From an uncultured Gammaproteobacteria bacterium (lineage in GTDB: Bacteria; Pseudomonadota; Gammaproteobacteria; Pseudomonadales; Pseudohongiellaceae): 8,839 nt of DNA. This document shows positions 1-6,681 of the stretch, piece after piece (positions within the stretch are counted from its first letter, which is position 1; each line of letters begins with the position of its first letter). The notes below the pieces were generated by a model, which was given only the letters and a program-made list of their open reading frames with translations, did not search any database and was not told the DNA's origin. Location: NCBI GenBank assembly GCA_903889815.1, contig CAISYX010000285.1, positions 1 through 8,839 of the forward strand. The letters run 5' to 3'. The position numbers and the translations under genes were made by a program.

Positions 1-215
1 AGGAAGGTAATTTAGTTTTGTTATTTTTATTGTACTAATGAGGCACCAAATACAGCACCGCAAAGCATTTTTTCGAAACAGTATCTCCAGTGCGACAATA
101 AATTTGCCGCCTCAATACCGAAAACCTGTTACTTTTTTCTTATTTACTGCACCAAACCGAGTCGTGCAATTTTTATTGTTATTGGACGTCGTTTTTATTA
201 TTTATTGTTATTGTG
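1..215 (-). ncRNA. crcZ: Putative CrcZ-like Hfq/Crc-sequestering sRNA, 3' end outside window
   Basis: Seen: downstream of cbrB on the same strand, an AT-rich transcript is expected to begin near 215 (12 nt past the -12 GC of a sigma54 promoter). On the minus strand it carries AAnAAnAA triplet runs: AATAACAA at 205-212, AATAATAA at 195-202, AATAACAA at 176-183, AATAAGAA at 137-144, AATAAAAA at 24-31 and AATAACAA at 18-25. Between them lie possible hairpins: TGCAC/GTGCA at 148-168 and a 7-bp stem with an ATTTA loop at 92-110. Known: Pseudomonas CrcZ lies between cbrB and pcnB, is CbrB/sigma54-driven, and titrates Hfq/Crc by such CA motifs. Inferred: this is its counterpart. CrcZ is roughly 400 nt, so about half is visible and no terminator is seen. 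An alternative is a long leader of the next gene. Confidence 0.66.
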
Positions 216-225
216 GCGTACATAT

Positions 226-241
226 AGCACTAACTGTGCCA
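226..241 (-). promoter_or_regulatory. sigma54 (-24/-12) promoter of the CrcZ-like sRNA
   Basis: The minus strand reads TGGCAC, five bases, then GTGCT. GG at 240-239 and GC at 228-227 are separated by exactly 10 nt, the strict spacing of RpoN promoters; the only departure in the core is G for T in TTGCT. The predicted start is near 215, a few bases before the first A-rich motif. CbrB is a sigma54-dependent activator encoded immediately upstream, which gives a natural partner. Confidence 0.72.
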
Positions 242-260
242 TATAATTAAAAATGATTAA

Positions 261-273
261 AATCAATATGTTG
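261..273 (+). promoter_or_regulatory. Predicted IHF-binding site between enhancer and sigma54 promoter
   Basis: AATCAATATGTTG matches the IHF consensus WATCAAnnnnTTR at every defined position and sits in AT-rich DNA. It is centred about 50 nt upstream of the predicted start and lies between the -24 element and the palindrome cluster. This is the usual place for IHF-assisted looping at enhancer-dependent promoters. In AT-rich DNA a chance match is possible. Confidence 0.5.
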
Positions 274-307
274 AATTATTTTCATGAGGATTCCAGGAGA
301 TTTAACT

Positions 308-399
308 GGTACTGTGTTACCGAAAATCTCCAAATCATTGAGTACTTGGGTATCAGTAACAAATTGTCACCAAGATGACATGTCAGTGACGGGCGTCAC
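308..399. promoter_or_regulatory. Palindrome cluster, candidate CbrB upstream activating sequence
   Basis: Inverted repeats share GTnAC/GTCAC half-sites. GTGACG-GG-CGTCAC at 386-399 is perfect, and TGACATGTCA at 376-385 is perfect and directly adjacent. GTAACAAATTGTCAC at 356-370 has one mismatch between its 7-bp arms. A weaker GGTA...TACC pair with a GTTAC core lies at 308-321. They sit about 95-185 nt upstream of the predicted sRNA start, the range for enhancers of NtrC-type activators, and just after the cbrB stop codon. None is followed by a T-run, so they do not look like a cbrB terminator. Binding by CbrB is inferred from position and activator class. Confidence 0.5.
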
Positions 400-445
400 A
401 TATTCACCAAAAAGCGAGCAATTGGGATGTGGAGTGAAGCGAAGG

Positions 446-1855
446 TCAGGCCTGCTTCTTCTTGCGAGGTAGTCCGAAGCGCTGACGTCTCTCCCAGAGA
501 CACTTTCTGCTGATGCCAAGCTTTCGGGCCAGTTGGGTTTCATTCATCTGGTCCTGGTGTTCGAGGACAAAGCGCTGGAAATAGTCTTCCAGGGACAGTT
601 CTTCGACGGGGTCGTCATGTACCGTCAGTGTTGAAGGGGCTGCGCTTGCGCCAGCGCCGACCATCGTTCGATCACTCAGGGGGCGAAGTTGCGCACGTGC
701 GCTGGTATCGATGGCCAGCAGTTCTGCACCGATATACTCGGATTCTGCAAGCACCACGGCTCTCTCAATGGCATTCTCCAGCTCCCTGACGTTGCCAGGC
801 CATGGATATATGGAAATGGCGTGGGTTGCCTCCGTGCTGAATTTGAGCATCGGCGACTTAAGGCGCTTGCAGGTGCGTTCAAGGATGGCGTCAGCCAGTT
901 CCAGAATGTCATTGCCACGCTCTTTCAGCGGCGGGATCACCAGGGTCATGACATTGATTCGATAGTAAAGGTCTTCACGGAAATCGCCGTCGATTACGAG
1001 CTGCTTGAGGTCCCGGTGCGTAGCCACCACAAGCCTGACATCGACTTTCTTCGACTGCACCGAGCCTACTTTACGAATCTCGTTTTCCTGCAGGACACGT
1101 AACAGCCGCGCTTGTGCTTCAAGAGGCAGTTCTCCTATTTCATCGAGGAAAAGCGTACTGCCATTGGCGGCTTCCACCAGGCCTGTGCGATTGGCCGTAG
1201 CGCCGGTGAACGCACCTTTTTCATGACCAAACAGTTCGGATTCGATTAGATTCTCAGGAATAGCTGCGCAATTTACCGAAATCATCTCGGCATCCTTGCG
1301 GTCACTGAGCTTGTGAATGGCTCGTGCCACAAGCTCTTTGCCTGTCCCGGATTCGCCATTGATCAGCACTGTCGAATTGGTCTGAGCAACCTTGCGGATA
1401 CGACGAAACAGCTCCATCATCTGCGGGCAGCTTCCGATCATGCCATAAACTGGAGGCTCTGGCGGTGGCAGTGGCTTCTCGATTGTGGCTTTGCGGCTAG
1501 CACTTTCCTTGACGATGCGGGCGACGGTTTCCAGCATCTCTTCGTGCTCAAACGGCTTGGAGATGTAATCGACAGCACCCATTTTCATCGAGTCGATAGC
1601 GGAGCGCAGACTGGAGTAGCTGGTCATGATCAGCACAGGCGTTTTCGTGGAGGAGATCAGATCGGTGCCTGGCGCTCCGGGCAGTCTCAAGTCGCTGATG
1701 ACGATGTCGAAGTCATCAGGATTGAAATTCTCGAGTGCATCCCTGACGCTGCCGGCTTCCTCAACAACATAGTCATGACGTTCCAGCAGTCTTCGCAACG
1801 CTGTGCGAATGACCTGCTCGTCCTCAACAACCAATACTTTGCTCTGCGCTGTCAT
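446..1855 (-). CDS. cbrB: CbrB, sigma54-dependent two-component response regulator
   Basis: NtrC-family regulator partnered with CbrA; it activates sigma54 promoters for carbon/nitrogen use and catabolite control. Numbering starts at ATG 1855 (469 aa). The receiver domain (about 5-120) has acidic residues near the N-terminus, phospho-acceptor D55 in SDLRLPGAPG, T78 and K100. A proline-rich linker follows. The AAA+ domain has Walker A GESGTGKE (167-174), the sigma54-contacting GAFTGA loop (214-219) and Walker B LFLDE (235-239). A Fis-type helix-turn-helix occupies about 436-461, followed by a basic tail (RKKK). A longer TTG start at 1867 is possible, but ATG places the receiver fold as close to the N-terminus as in Pseudomonas CbrB (about 478 aa). 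The gene lies 49 bp after cbrA. All catalytic motifs look intact. Confidence 0.93.
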   Translation of the reverse strand: MTAQSKVLVVEDEQVIRTALRRLLERHDYVVEEAGSVRDALENFNPDDFDIVISDLRLPGAPGTDLISSTKTPVLIMTSYSSLRSAIDSMKMGAVDYISKPFEHEEMLETVARIVKESASRKATIEKPLPPPEPPVYGMIGSCPQMMELFRRIRKVAQTNSTVLINGESGTGKELVARAIHKLSDRKDAEMISVNCAAIPENLIESELFGHEKGAFTGATANRTGLVEAANGSTLFLDEIGELPLEAQARLLRVLQENEIRKVGSVQSKKVDVRLVVATHRDLKQLVIDGDFREDLYYRINVMTLVIPPLKERGNDILELADAILERTCKRLKSPMLKFSTEATHAISIYPWPGNVRELENAIERAVVLAESEYIGAELLAIDTSARAQLRPLSDRTMVGAGASAAPSTLTVHDDPVEELSLEDYFQRFVLEHQDQMNETQLARKLGISRKCLWERRQRFGLPRKKKQA

Positions 1856-1904
1856 CGTGGTACTCAAACAGTTTGATAACTATTTCAAAAGGTTGCCATC
1901 AATA

Positions 1905-4850
1905 TCAGAGTGCCTTGGAGAATTCTCCGGCCGGCAGACTCGCGCCATCATAGCAGGGAAAGGTCAGAATTACCCGTGTCCCGGGATTCTCCTTGCGGCT
2001 CGAGGCGCTGATTATATCAATATGGCCATTGAGGTTTTCTACTATGCTGTAGACAAGCGACAAGCCCAATCCAGTCCCTTCTCCCGGCTCCTTCGTGGTA
2101 AAGAAAGGGTCAAAAATTCTGTCCCGGATTGCTTCGGGAATTCCAGATCCTTCGTCAGTCACTGACAATTGTACGGAGCTTGAAACCAATTTTGAACTGA
2201 TTGTAATGCTGCTTCCCGACGGACTGGCATCGTTGGCATTGTTGATCAGATTGACCATGACCTGCAGCAGCCGCTGAGAGTCACCCAGAATTTGCAACCC
2301 GGCCTTGCAATGTACCTTGTAGTTGATTTCCTTGCGCTTCTTATCAAGTGAAATCAGGGCTATTGCCTCGTTGACACACTCCTCTACAGTGACTATTTCA
2401 CTGTTGTGATCTGCCTTGTTGCTGCCGCTGTGCGCAAAGTTCACCAGCGACTGCACAATACGTGAAGTTCTATCGGTTTGTTCGATGATCTGCCTTGCCA
2501 TTCCGCGCAGTTCGTCGTTGCTGGTCTCGTCACGAATGTTCTGCGCAAGGCAGGCGATACCGGTAATAGGGTTGCCGATTTCGTGCGCTACCCCTGCCGC
2601 CAGCCTGCCTATGGATGCAAGGCGTTCACTGTGGGTCAGCTCCTCTTCGAGCAGCTCGGTTTCCGTCAGGTCTTCGAGCAAAATGACAACGCCGTCCTGC
2701 TTGATCTTGTGCGTAGCCGATTTTTCGATGATGGCCTTGTGCAGGCTTATGTAACGTCGCTTGTTCTTAACCTGCAACATGCGCTTGTGTACGTGGGCGG
2801 CTTCACCGGAAGTAAAGCCTTCTATCAGCGTTCCCCAGGGCTCGACGATGTCATTAAGCTGCGCTCCCAGTACTTCCTGACTGGATATTCCAGTCAACTT
2901 GGCCATTGCATTGTTCCACATCACTATCTGATTCTGTTCGCCAAGGGAACAGACGCCGAGCGGGAGTTCAAGCAGTACCTGGCGGTGATAGCGGCGCAGG
3001 TTGTCCAGATCCTCGGCCATGCCGGAGAGGTTGCTGCGATACGCTTCGATGCGGTTCTCGATCACATAAACGTCGGTAGTGCCTGCCTCGGATTCGATGG
3101 TGTACGGTAGAAAGCGATCGATGAGGTCGTGGGCAATGGAAGGCCCCAGCAGGCCAGAAAGGTTGGCTTCCAGTCTTCCGCGCAGCAGGCGCAGCGCATA
3201 AGGGCGCTTTTCCTGCTTGTCGATCTTGAGGTCACGCAGTGCCTGCAGTACTTCACGCGAGGCTGTGCGTTCGCCCAATGGCTTGGTAAGCTTTTCGATG
3301 AACTCTTCCGGTGACTTTGCGACGAGCCCCGTGCGATTGCGTCGGCGAATGGTGTCCAGCGCACAAATATCGGCCGAAGCTCGTTCTTCGGCCGAGGTGC
3401 GAGTCCACAAGGAAATGGCCACGAACAGTATGACGTTGGTGGCAAGTGAAACAGCGACGATCTCACGTGTATTGATGTCGCTGACAGCTAGCAGATTGAC
3501 TCCAGTGAGCACCGGGAACATCAGAAAGATGAACCAGATCAGGACGCCGACGCAGAGGCCAGTGAGGAATCCTTTCTTGTTGCCTCGTGGCCAGTAGAGC
3601 AGGGCAATGATGCTGGGCAGAAACTGCAGGCTGGCTATGTAGGACACATTGCCGATGGCGCGAATGCTCAGTTTGTCATCTGGCAGGAAATAGAAGATGA
3701 ACCCAATCCAGATCAACGCAGTGATCAGCGCACGCCGCTTCCACAGCAGCCAGCGGTAGATGTCGTTGCGGGCTGTGGGCTGATAGATCGGCAGGATCAG
3801 GTGATTGAGACACATGTTGGAAAGAGCAAGGGTAATCACGATAATCAGGCCACTGGCGGCCGAAAGACCGCCTAGAAAGCCAACCAGCGTCATCACTTCC
3901 GAGCCATAGTCCACGCCCAGGCTGACCGGGTAAAACTCCAGAGGCGCGGTGGATCCCACCTTCAAACCTGCCCACAGGATCGGCAGCACGGGCGCACTAA
4001 GCAGCAGGAAGTACAGTGGCAGCGCCCAGCTTGCCAGAGTCAGAGCTTTCGGGTCATTGTTCTCGTTGAAGATCATATAAAACATGTGGGGACTGGCGAC
4101 GGCTGCAGTAAAGAAGAGCAGAGCTGTCACATGGAACGAGCCCGGGGCATCTGGCTGCTTGATGTTGGCCAGCAGTTCTGGCTGCGTCTGCAGCCAATCA
4201 TCCACTCCGCTAAATCCGCCAAACCCCTGGTAGATCGCAAACACCCCCAGTGCCAGCAGTGCCAGCAGTTTCACTACCGAGTCGAAGGCGATGGCCATCA
4301 CTAGGCCCTCGTGTCTTTCTCGCCCCGCGCCGCGACCTGTGCCGAAGAAGATGGCAAACAGCGTAATCAACGAGCAGAACACGATGGCAAGAGTTGTCTG
4401 CGACGTGTCCGGCGCCAGAAGTGCTACGCTGTTTGCGACTGCCTGTATTTGCAAGGACAGCAGGGGGATCACACCTATCAGCAGCACCAGTGTTGTGATT
4501 GTGCCAGCAGCGGGACTGCGATACCGAAAGGCCAGCAGGTCTGCAAGCGAGCTCAGCTGATAGCTTTTGGTAATCTCCAGTATCGGGCGCAGCATGAGTG
4601 GCGAAAAAAGGAAGGCCAGCGAGATGCCGATGAAGGGAGCCAGATACCCAAAACCATCGCGAAATGCATTGGCGGTAGCTGCATAGTAAGACCAAACGCT
4701 GGCGAAGACGCCAAGCGCCAGCACATACACCACCGGATGACGCGTAATCCTTTGTGGAATCCAGCCGCGATCTGTGGCAAGTGCGATGAAAAACAGCATC
4801 GCCATGTAGCACAGACCGAGAATGAACAGGCTACTCAGATCAAAGGTCAT
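1905..4850 (-). CDS. cbrA: CbrA, SLC5-type transporter/sensor histidine kinase hybrid
   Basis: Inner-membrane sensor kinase that phosphorylates CbrB; 981 aa from ATG 4850, close to Pseudomonas CbrA (about 983). Residues ~1-500 form a sodium/solute symporter-like domain with about a dozen hydrophobic segments. A soluble linker (~500-625, STAC-type region in this family) follows, then a PAS domain (~629-735, beginning LPLGVCSLGE). The HisKA dimerisation domain has phospho-acceptor H756 in AHEIGNP. The ATPase domain has an N box (N867-N871, NLINN), G1 DEGSG (899-903), F box DPFFTTK (914-920) and G2 GEGTGLGL (923-930). A TTG start at 4883 would lie inside the preceding small ORF. ATG 4850 overlaps that ORF's end by 11 nt, suggesting coupled translation. 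In Pseudomonas the transporter domain takes up histidine; the ligand here is not visible. Confidence 0.93.
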   Translation of the reverse strand: MTFDLSSLFILGLCYMAMLFFIALATDRGWIPQRITRHPVVYVLALGVFASVWSYYAATANAFRDGFGYLAPFIGISLAFLFSPLMLRPILEITKSYQLSSLADLLAFRYRSPAAGTITTLVLLIGVIPLLSLQIQAVANSVALLAPDTSQTTLAIVFCSLITLFAIFFGTGRGAGRERHEGLVMAIAFDSVVKLLALLALGVFAIYQGFGGFSGVDDWLQTQPELLANIKQPDAPGSFHVTALLFFTAAVASPHMFYMIFNENNDPKALTLASWALPLYFLLLSAPVLPILWAGLKVGSTAPLEFYPVSLGVDYGSEVMTLVGFLGGLSAASGLIIVITLALSNMCLNHLILPIYQPTARNDIYRWLLWKRRALITALIWIGFIFYFLPDDKLSIRAIGNVSYIASLQFLPSIIALLYWPRGNKKGFLTGLCVGVLIWFIFLMFPVLTGVNLLAVSDINTREIVAVSLATNVILFVAISLWTRTSAEERASADICALDTIRRRNRTGLVAKSPEEFIEKLTKPLGERTASREVLQALRDLKIDKQEKRPYALRLLRGRLEANLSGLLGPSIAHDLIDRFLPYTIESEAGTTDVYVIENRIEAYRSNLSGMAEDLDNLRRYHRQVLLELPLGVCSLGEQNQIVMWNNAMAKLTGISSQEVLGAQLNDIVEPWGTLIEGFTSGEAAHVHKRMLQVKNKRRYISLHKAIIEKSATHKIKQDGVVILLEDLTETELLEEELTHSERLASIGRLAAGVAHEIGNPITGIACLAQNIRDETSNDELRGMARQIIEQTDRTSRIVQSLVNFAHSGSNKADHNSEIVTVEECVNEAIALISLDKKRKEINYKVHCKAGLQILGDSQRLLQVMVNLINNANDASPSGSSITISSKLVSSSVQLSVTDEGSGIPEAIRDRIFDPFFTTKEPGEGTGLGLSLVYSIVENLNGHIDIISASSRKENPGTRVILTFPCYDGASLPAGEFSKAL

Positions 4851-5016
4851 CGGAGTTCTGCTCCCGGTGGCAGAAGGCGGCAATCAGTATGATCAGCAAA
4901 CCGATGATGAATGGTCGGTACCAAGCGCCGTCTGTTTGCGAAACCCAGTCAACGCTGATAAGGAACAGCAGGTAGCTGAACATCAGCAACAGGAGTGTGG
5001 AGCGGGTGATGTACAA
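4840..5016 (-). CDS. Small two-helix membrane protein overlapping cbrA (CbrX-like)
   Basis: A 58-codon ORF starting at TTG 5016, with an AGGAA ribosome-binding site at 5022-5026, and ending TGA at 4840. It encodes MYITRSTLLLLMFSYLLFLI, a short polar stretch (SVDWVSQTDGAWYRP) and a second hydrophobic run (FIIGLLIILIAAF), then a charged tail HREQNSDDL. This gives two predicted membrane helices. It fills the gap between gluQRS (24 bp upstream) and cbrA, and its last 11 bases overlap the cbrA start. Pseudomonas has a comparable small ORF before cbrA (named cbrX, as I recall), reported to be translationally coupled to it. A separate function, such as a small partner of the symporter domain, is possible but unproven. 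An in-frame ATG 11 codons later is a less likely start because the AGGAA favours TTG. Confidence 0.7.
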   Translation of the reverse strand: MYITRSTLLLLMFSYLLFLISVDWVSQTDGAWYRPFIIGLLIILIAAFCHREQNSDDL

Positions 5017-5040
5017 GTGAATTCCTGTGCTGTGGTGGGG

Positions 5041-5931
5041 TCAGGCGATATCGTCGAGCCGGATATTAGCCAACTTGGGGACTGCCTGTATATCCCAGTG
5101 TTCGGCGCCCCATAGCAGCACTTCCTGCGCGCTGCCGGAAATCAAGGCTGGCTCCGGGCGTTGTCCGAGAAAATCCAGTGCCAGCAGAAGAGAAGGGACG
5201 ACCTGGGCAAGATCGAGTGGCCGGGCGAAGTGCTGCTTGCTGAGTTTCTGGCCCCGGGCATTCACTGCCACAGGGACATGGGCATAGCGGGGCGCAGGCA
5301 ATTGCAGCAAGCCCTGCAGGAATTTCTGTCTGGCAGTGGAGTCCAGCAAATCTGAGCCCCGGACAATGTCAGTAATGCCTTGCTCGGCGTCGTCTACTAC
5401 AACAGCCAGCTGGTAGGCGAACAAACCGTCCTTGCGCAGCAGCACGAAGTCGCCGCAGTCGCGTTCCAGTGACTGACTCTGCGAGCCCTGAATTCGGTCA
5501 TCGAATGTAATGACGGTGTCTTCAACCCGCACACGCAATGCCGCGCCTGCATGAGAAAGCTTGCGGAACCGGCAACGTCCATCATAGACGCCGCCATCAG
5601 CCTGTATTTGCTGGCGTGAACAGGTGCAGGCGAAAAGGCGCTGTTGGATTTCAAGCGTTTTCAGCGCGTCGGCATATGCGTCCAGGCGCCGGCTTTGAAA
5701 AAGCACCGGTCCATCCCAGTGCAGACCGTGAAGTTCGAGGGCAGCCAGAATCTGTCCGGCTGCTTCTGGCGGCTCGCGAGCAGGATCGAGATCTTCCATG
5801 CGCAGCAGCCACTTACCGTGGTGATGTCGTGCGTCGAGGAAGCTGGCAGTTGCGGCAACGAGCGACCCGAAATGCAGGGGGCCGCTCGGTGAGGGGGCAA
5901 AGCGACCGATGTAGCCGGTGTTTCTGCGCAT
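5041..5931 (-). CDS. gluQ: GluQRS, glutamyl-Q tRNA(Asp) synthetase
   Basis: Truncated glutamyl-tRNA synthetase paralogue lacking the anticodon-binding domain. It activates glutamate without tRNA and transfers it to queuosine at position 34 of tRNA(Asp) in the cytoplasm. The 296 aa match the family. Seen: class I signature GRFAPSPSGPLHFGSL (9-24), where HFGS replaces HIGH as usual in GluQRS. The zinc site residues are C102, C104, Y116 and C120 (CTC then GGVYDGRC). FAYQLAVVVDD (171-181) and IVRGSDLL (189-196) are core synthetase motifs, and KLSKQ (229-233) is the KMSKS equivalent. It begins 35 bp after the dksA stop, with only weak ribosome-binding sequence. The dksA-gluQRS pairing is common in gammaproteobacteria and implies co-transcription. 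Confidence 0.95.
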   Translation of the reverse strand: MRRNTGYIGRFAPSPSGPLHFGSLVAATASFLDARHHHGKWLLRMEDLDPAREPPEAAGQILAALELHGLHWDGPVLFQSRRLDAYADALKTLEIQQRLFACTCSRQQIQADGGVYDGRCRFRKLSHAGAALRVRVEDTVITFDDRIQGSQSQSLERDCGDFVLLRKDGLFAYQLAVVVDDAEQGITDIVRGSDLLDSTARQKFLQGLLQLPAPRYAHVPVAVNARGQKLSKQHFARPLDLAQVVPSLLLALDFLGQRPEPALISGSAQEVLLWGAEHWDIQAVPKLANIRLDDIA

Positions 5932-5966
5932 GATTCAGAATTGAGACGTGTAGACAGAGCGCTGAG

Positions 5967-6410
5967 TCACGCCCCCCACTGTTTTTCTTTGATTTCGTCC
6001 AGTGTCTTGCAGTCGATGCACTTGTTTGCTGTTGGCCGCGCTTCCAGTCGGCGAATGCCGATCTCGATTCCGCACGCTTCGCAGAATCCGTAGTCGTCCT
6101 GTGCAATCTTCTCGAGTGTGGAGTCGATCTTCTTGATCAGCTTGCGTTCGCGATCCCGGGTACGCAGTTCAAGGCTGAATTCTTCTTCCTGAGTAGCTCG
6201 ATCCGCTGGATCAGGATAGTTTGCAGCTTCGTCCTGCATGTGATGTACAGTACGATCCACTTCTTCCATGAGCTGATTGCGCCAGTTGTAAAGGATCGAC
6301 TTGAAGTGATCCTTCTGGCTTTCATTCATGTACTCTTCCCCTTTCTTCTCTTTGTAAGGGGTAAAGGTCTTCAGAACCGGTGCGGAAGCAGGGGCTTTTT
6401 TGTCAGACAT
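5967..6410 (-). CDS. dksA: DksA, RNA polymerase-binding transcription factor
   Basis: Binds the secondary channel of RNA polymerase and works with ppGpp in the stringent response, repressing rRNA and activating amino-acid promoters. 147 aa against 151 in E. coli. Seen: a coiled-coil with the tip sequence DPADRA carrying D67, D70 and A72 (equivalents of E. coli D71, D74, A76). The four-cysteine zinc finger is C110/C113 (CEAC) and C131/C134 (CIDC), and the C-terminal helix ends IKEKQWGA. All key residues are intact. The ATG at 6410 has only a distant AGAGG (6422-6426). An internal ATG at codon 28 has a better purine tract, but the family N-terminus supports the full-length form. It is first in the leftward gene string, divergent from the aminotransferase. 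Confidence 0.97.
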   Translation of the reverse strand: MSDKKAPASAPVLKTFTPYKEKKGEEYMNESQKDHFKSILYNWRNQLMEEVDRTVHHMQDEAANYPDPADRATQEEEFSLELRTRDRERKLIKKIDSTLEKIAQDDYGFCEACGIEIGIRRLEARPTANKCIDCKTLDEIKEKQWGA

Positions 6411-6681
6411 GGTTCGCTACGCCTCTTCGCCCAAATGGGACTTGTCCAGATTTAACGCTCACGAGCAGACGTCGAAAGACGCAGGGACTCGCATGACCAG
6501 TACGTAAGAAAGCCCGTTAAGCTACCAGAATAATTCAGGCCGCGCTACAGGAAAGTACGCCGGATACCCGTTGCGCGCGGGTTATAGCAACCTGCATGCA
6601 GGTCGCTGCTGTCCGGGCTTGCCTTTATCATGATCACATTATCAATTGTATTCGTTACAAGCATAGTACACAGGAGTTCAT
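6411..6681. promoter_or_regulatory. Divergent intergenic region between dksA and the aminotransferase
   Basis: This 271-bp non-coding stretch must hold the promoters of the dksA string (leftward) and the aminotransferase-sfsA pair (rightward). I see no clear -35/-10 pair for either; the AT-rich segment 6618-6670 is the likely rightward promoter zone. It also holds a hairpin CCCG/CGGG at 6566-6582 and a perfect 12-bp palindrome CCTGCATGCAGG at 6591-6602. The palindrome extends, with one mismatch, to AGC...GCT flanks at 6586-6607. No RNA gene or ORF is supported. Confidence 0.5.
6591..6602. repeat. Perfect 12-bp palindrome CCTGCATGCAGG, operator or hairpin
   Basis: CCTGCATGCAGG is self-complementary. 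With one mismatched pair it extends to AGC/GCT flanks (6586-6607). It follows another inverted repeat (6566-6582) by 8 bp. It could be a dimeric repressor operator for the rightward genes or a stem in a 5' leader. No T-run follows directly, so it is not a typical intrinsic terminator. Confidence 0.4.

Noticed and set aside
38..250. 70-codon plus-strand ORF in the AT-rich left end
   Set aside because: It is low-complexity and lacks a clear ribosome-binding site. It runs antisense to the A-rich motifs and across the sigma54 promoter, and its hydrophobic stretch simply reflects the T-rich strand.
386..399. GTGACGGGCGTCAC as intrinsic terminator of cbrB
   Set aside because: The 2-nt spacer cannot form a normal loop without opening the stem, and no T-run follows. 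Neighbouring palindromes share the half-site, which favours protein binding.
284..472. 62-codon plus-strand ORF
   Set aside because: It crosses the palindrome cluster and runs into the cbrB end on the opposite strand. It shows no recognisable protein features.
1856..1867. TTG 1867 as cbrB start
   Set aside because: ATG 1855 is in frame, with the receiver domain starting a few residues later as in Pseudomonas CbrB. The TTG has no clear ribosome-binding site.
4851..4883. TTG 4883 as cbrA start
   Set aside because: The extra 11 residues do not look like a CbrA N-terminus and overlap the small membrane ORF. ATG 4850 begins directly before the first hydrophobic segment.
4311..4892. 193-codon plus-strand ORF opposite cbrA
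   Set aside because: It is antisense to the well-supported transmembrane part of cbrA, with composition typical of a shadow frame.
6327..6329. Internal start of dksA at codon 28
   Set aside because: A purine-rich tract precedes this ATG, but the upstream residues (FTPYKEKKGEEYM) match the family N-terminus, so full-length DksA is the expected product.
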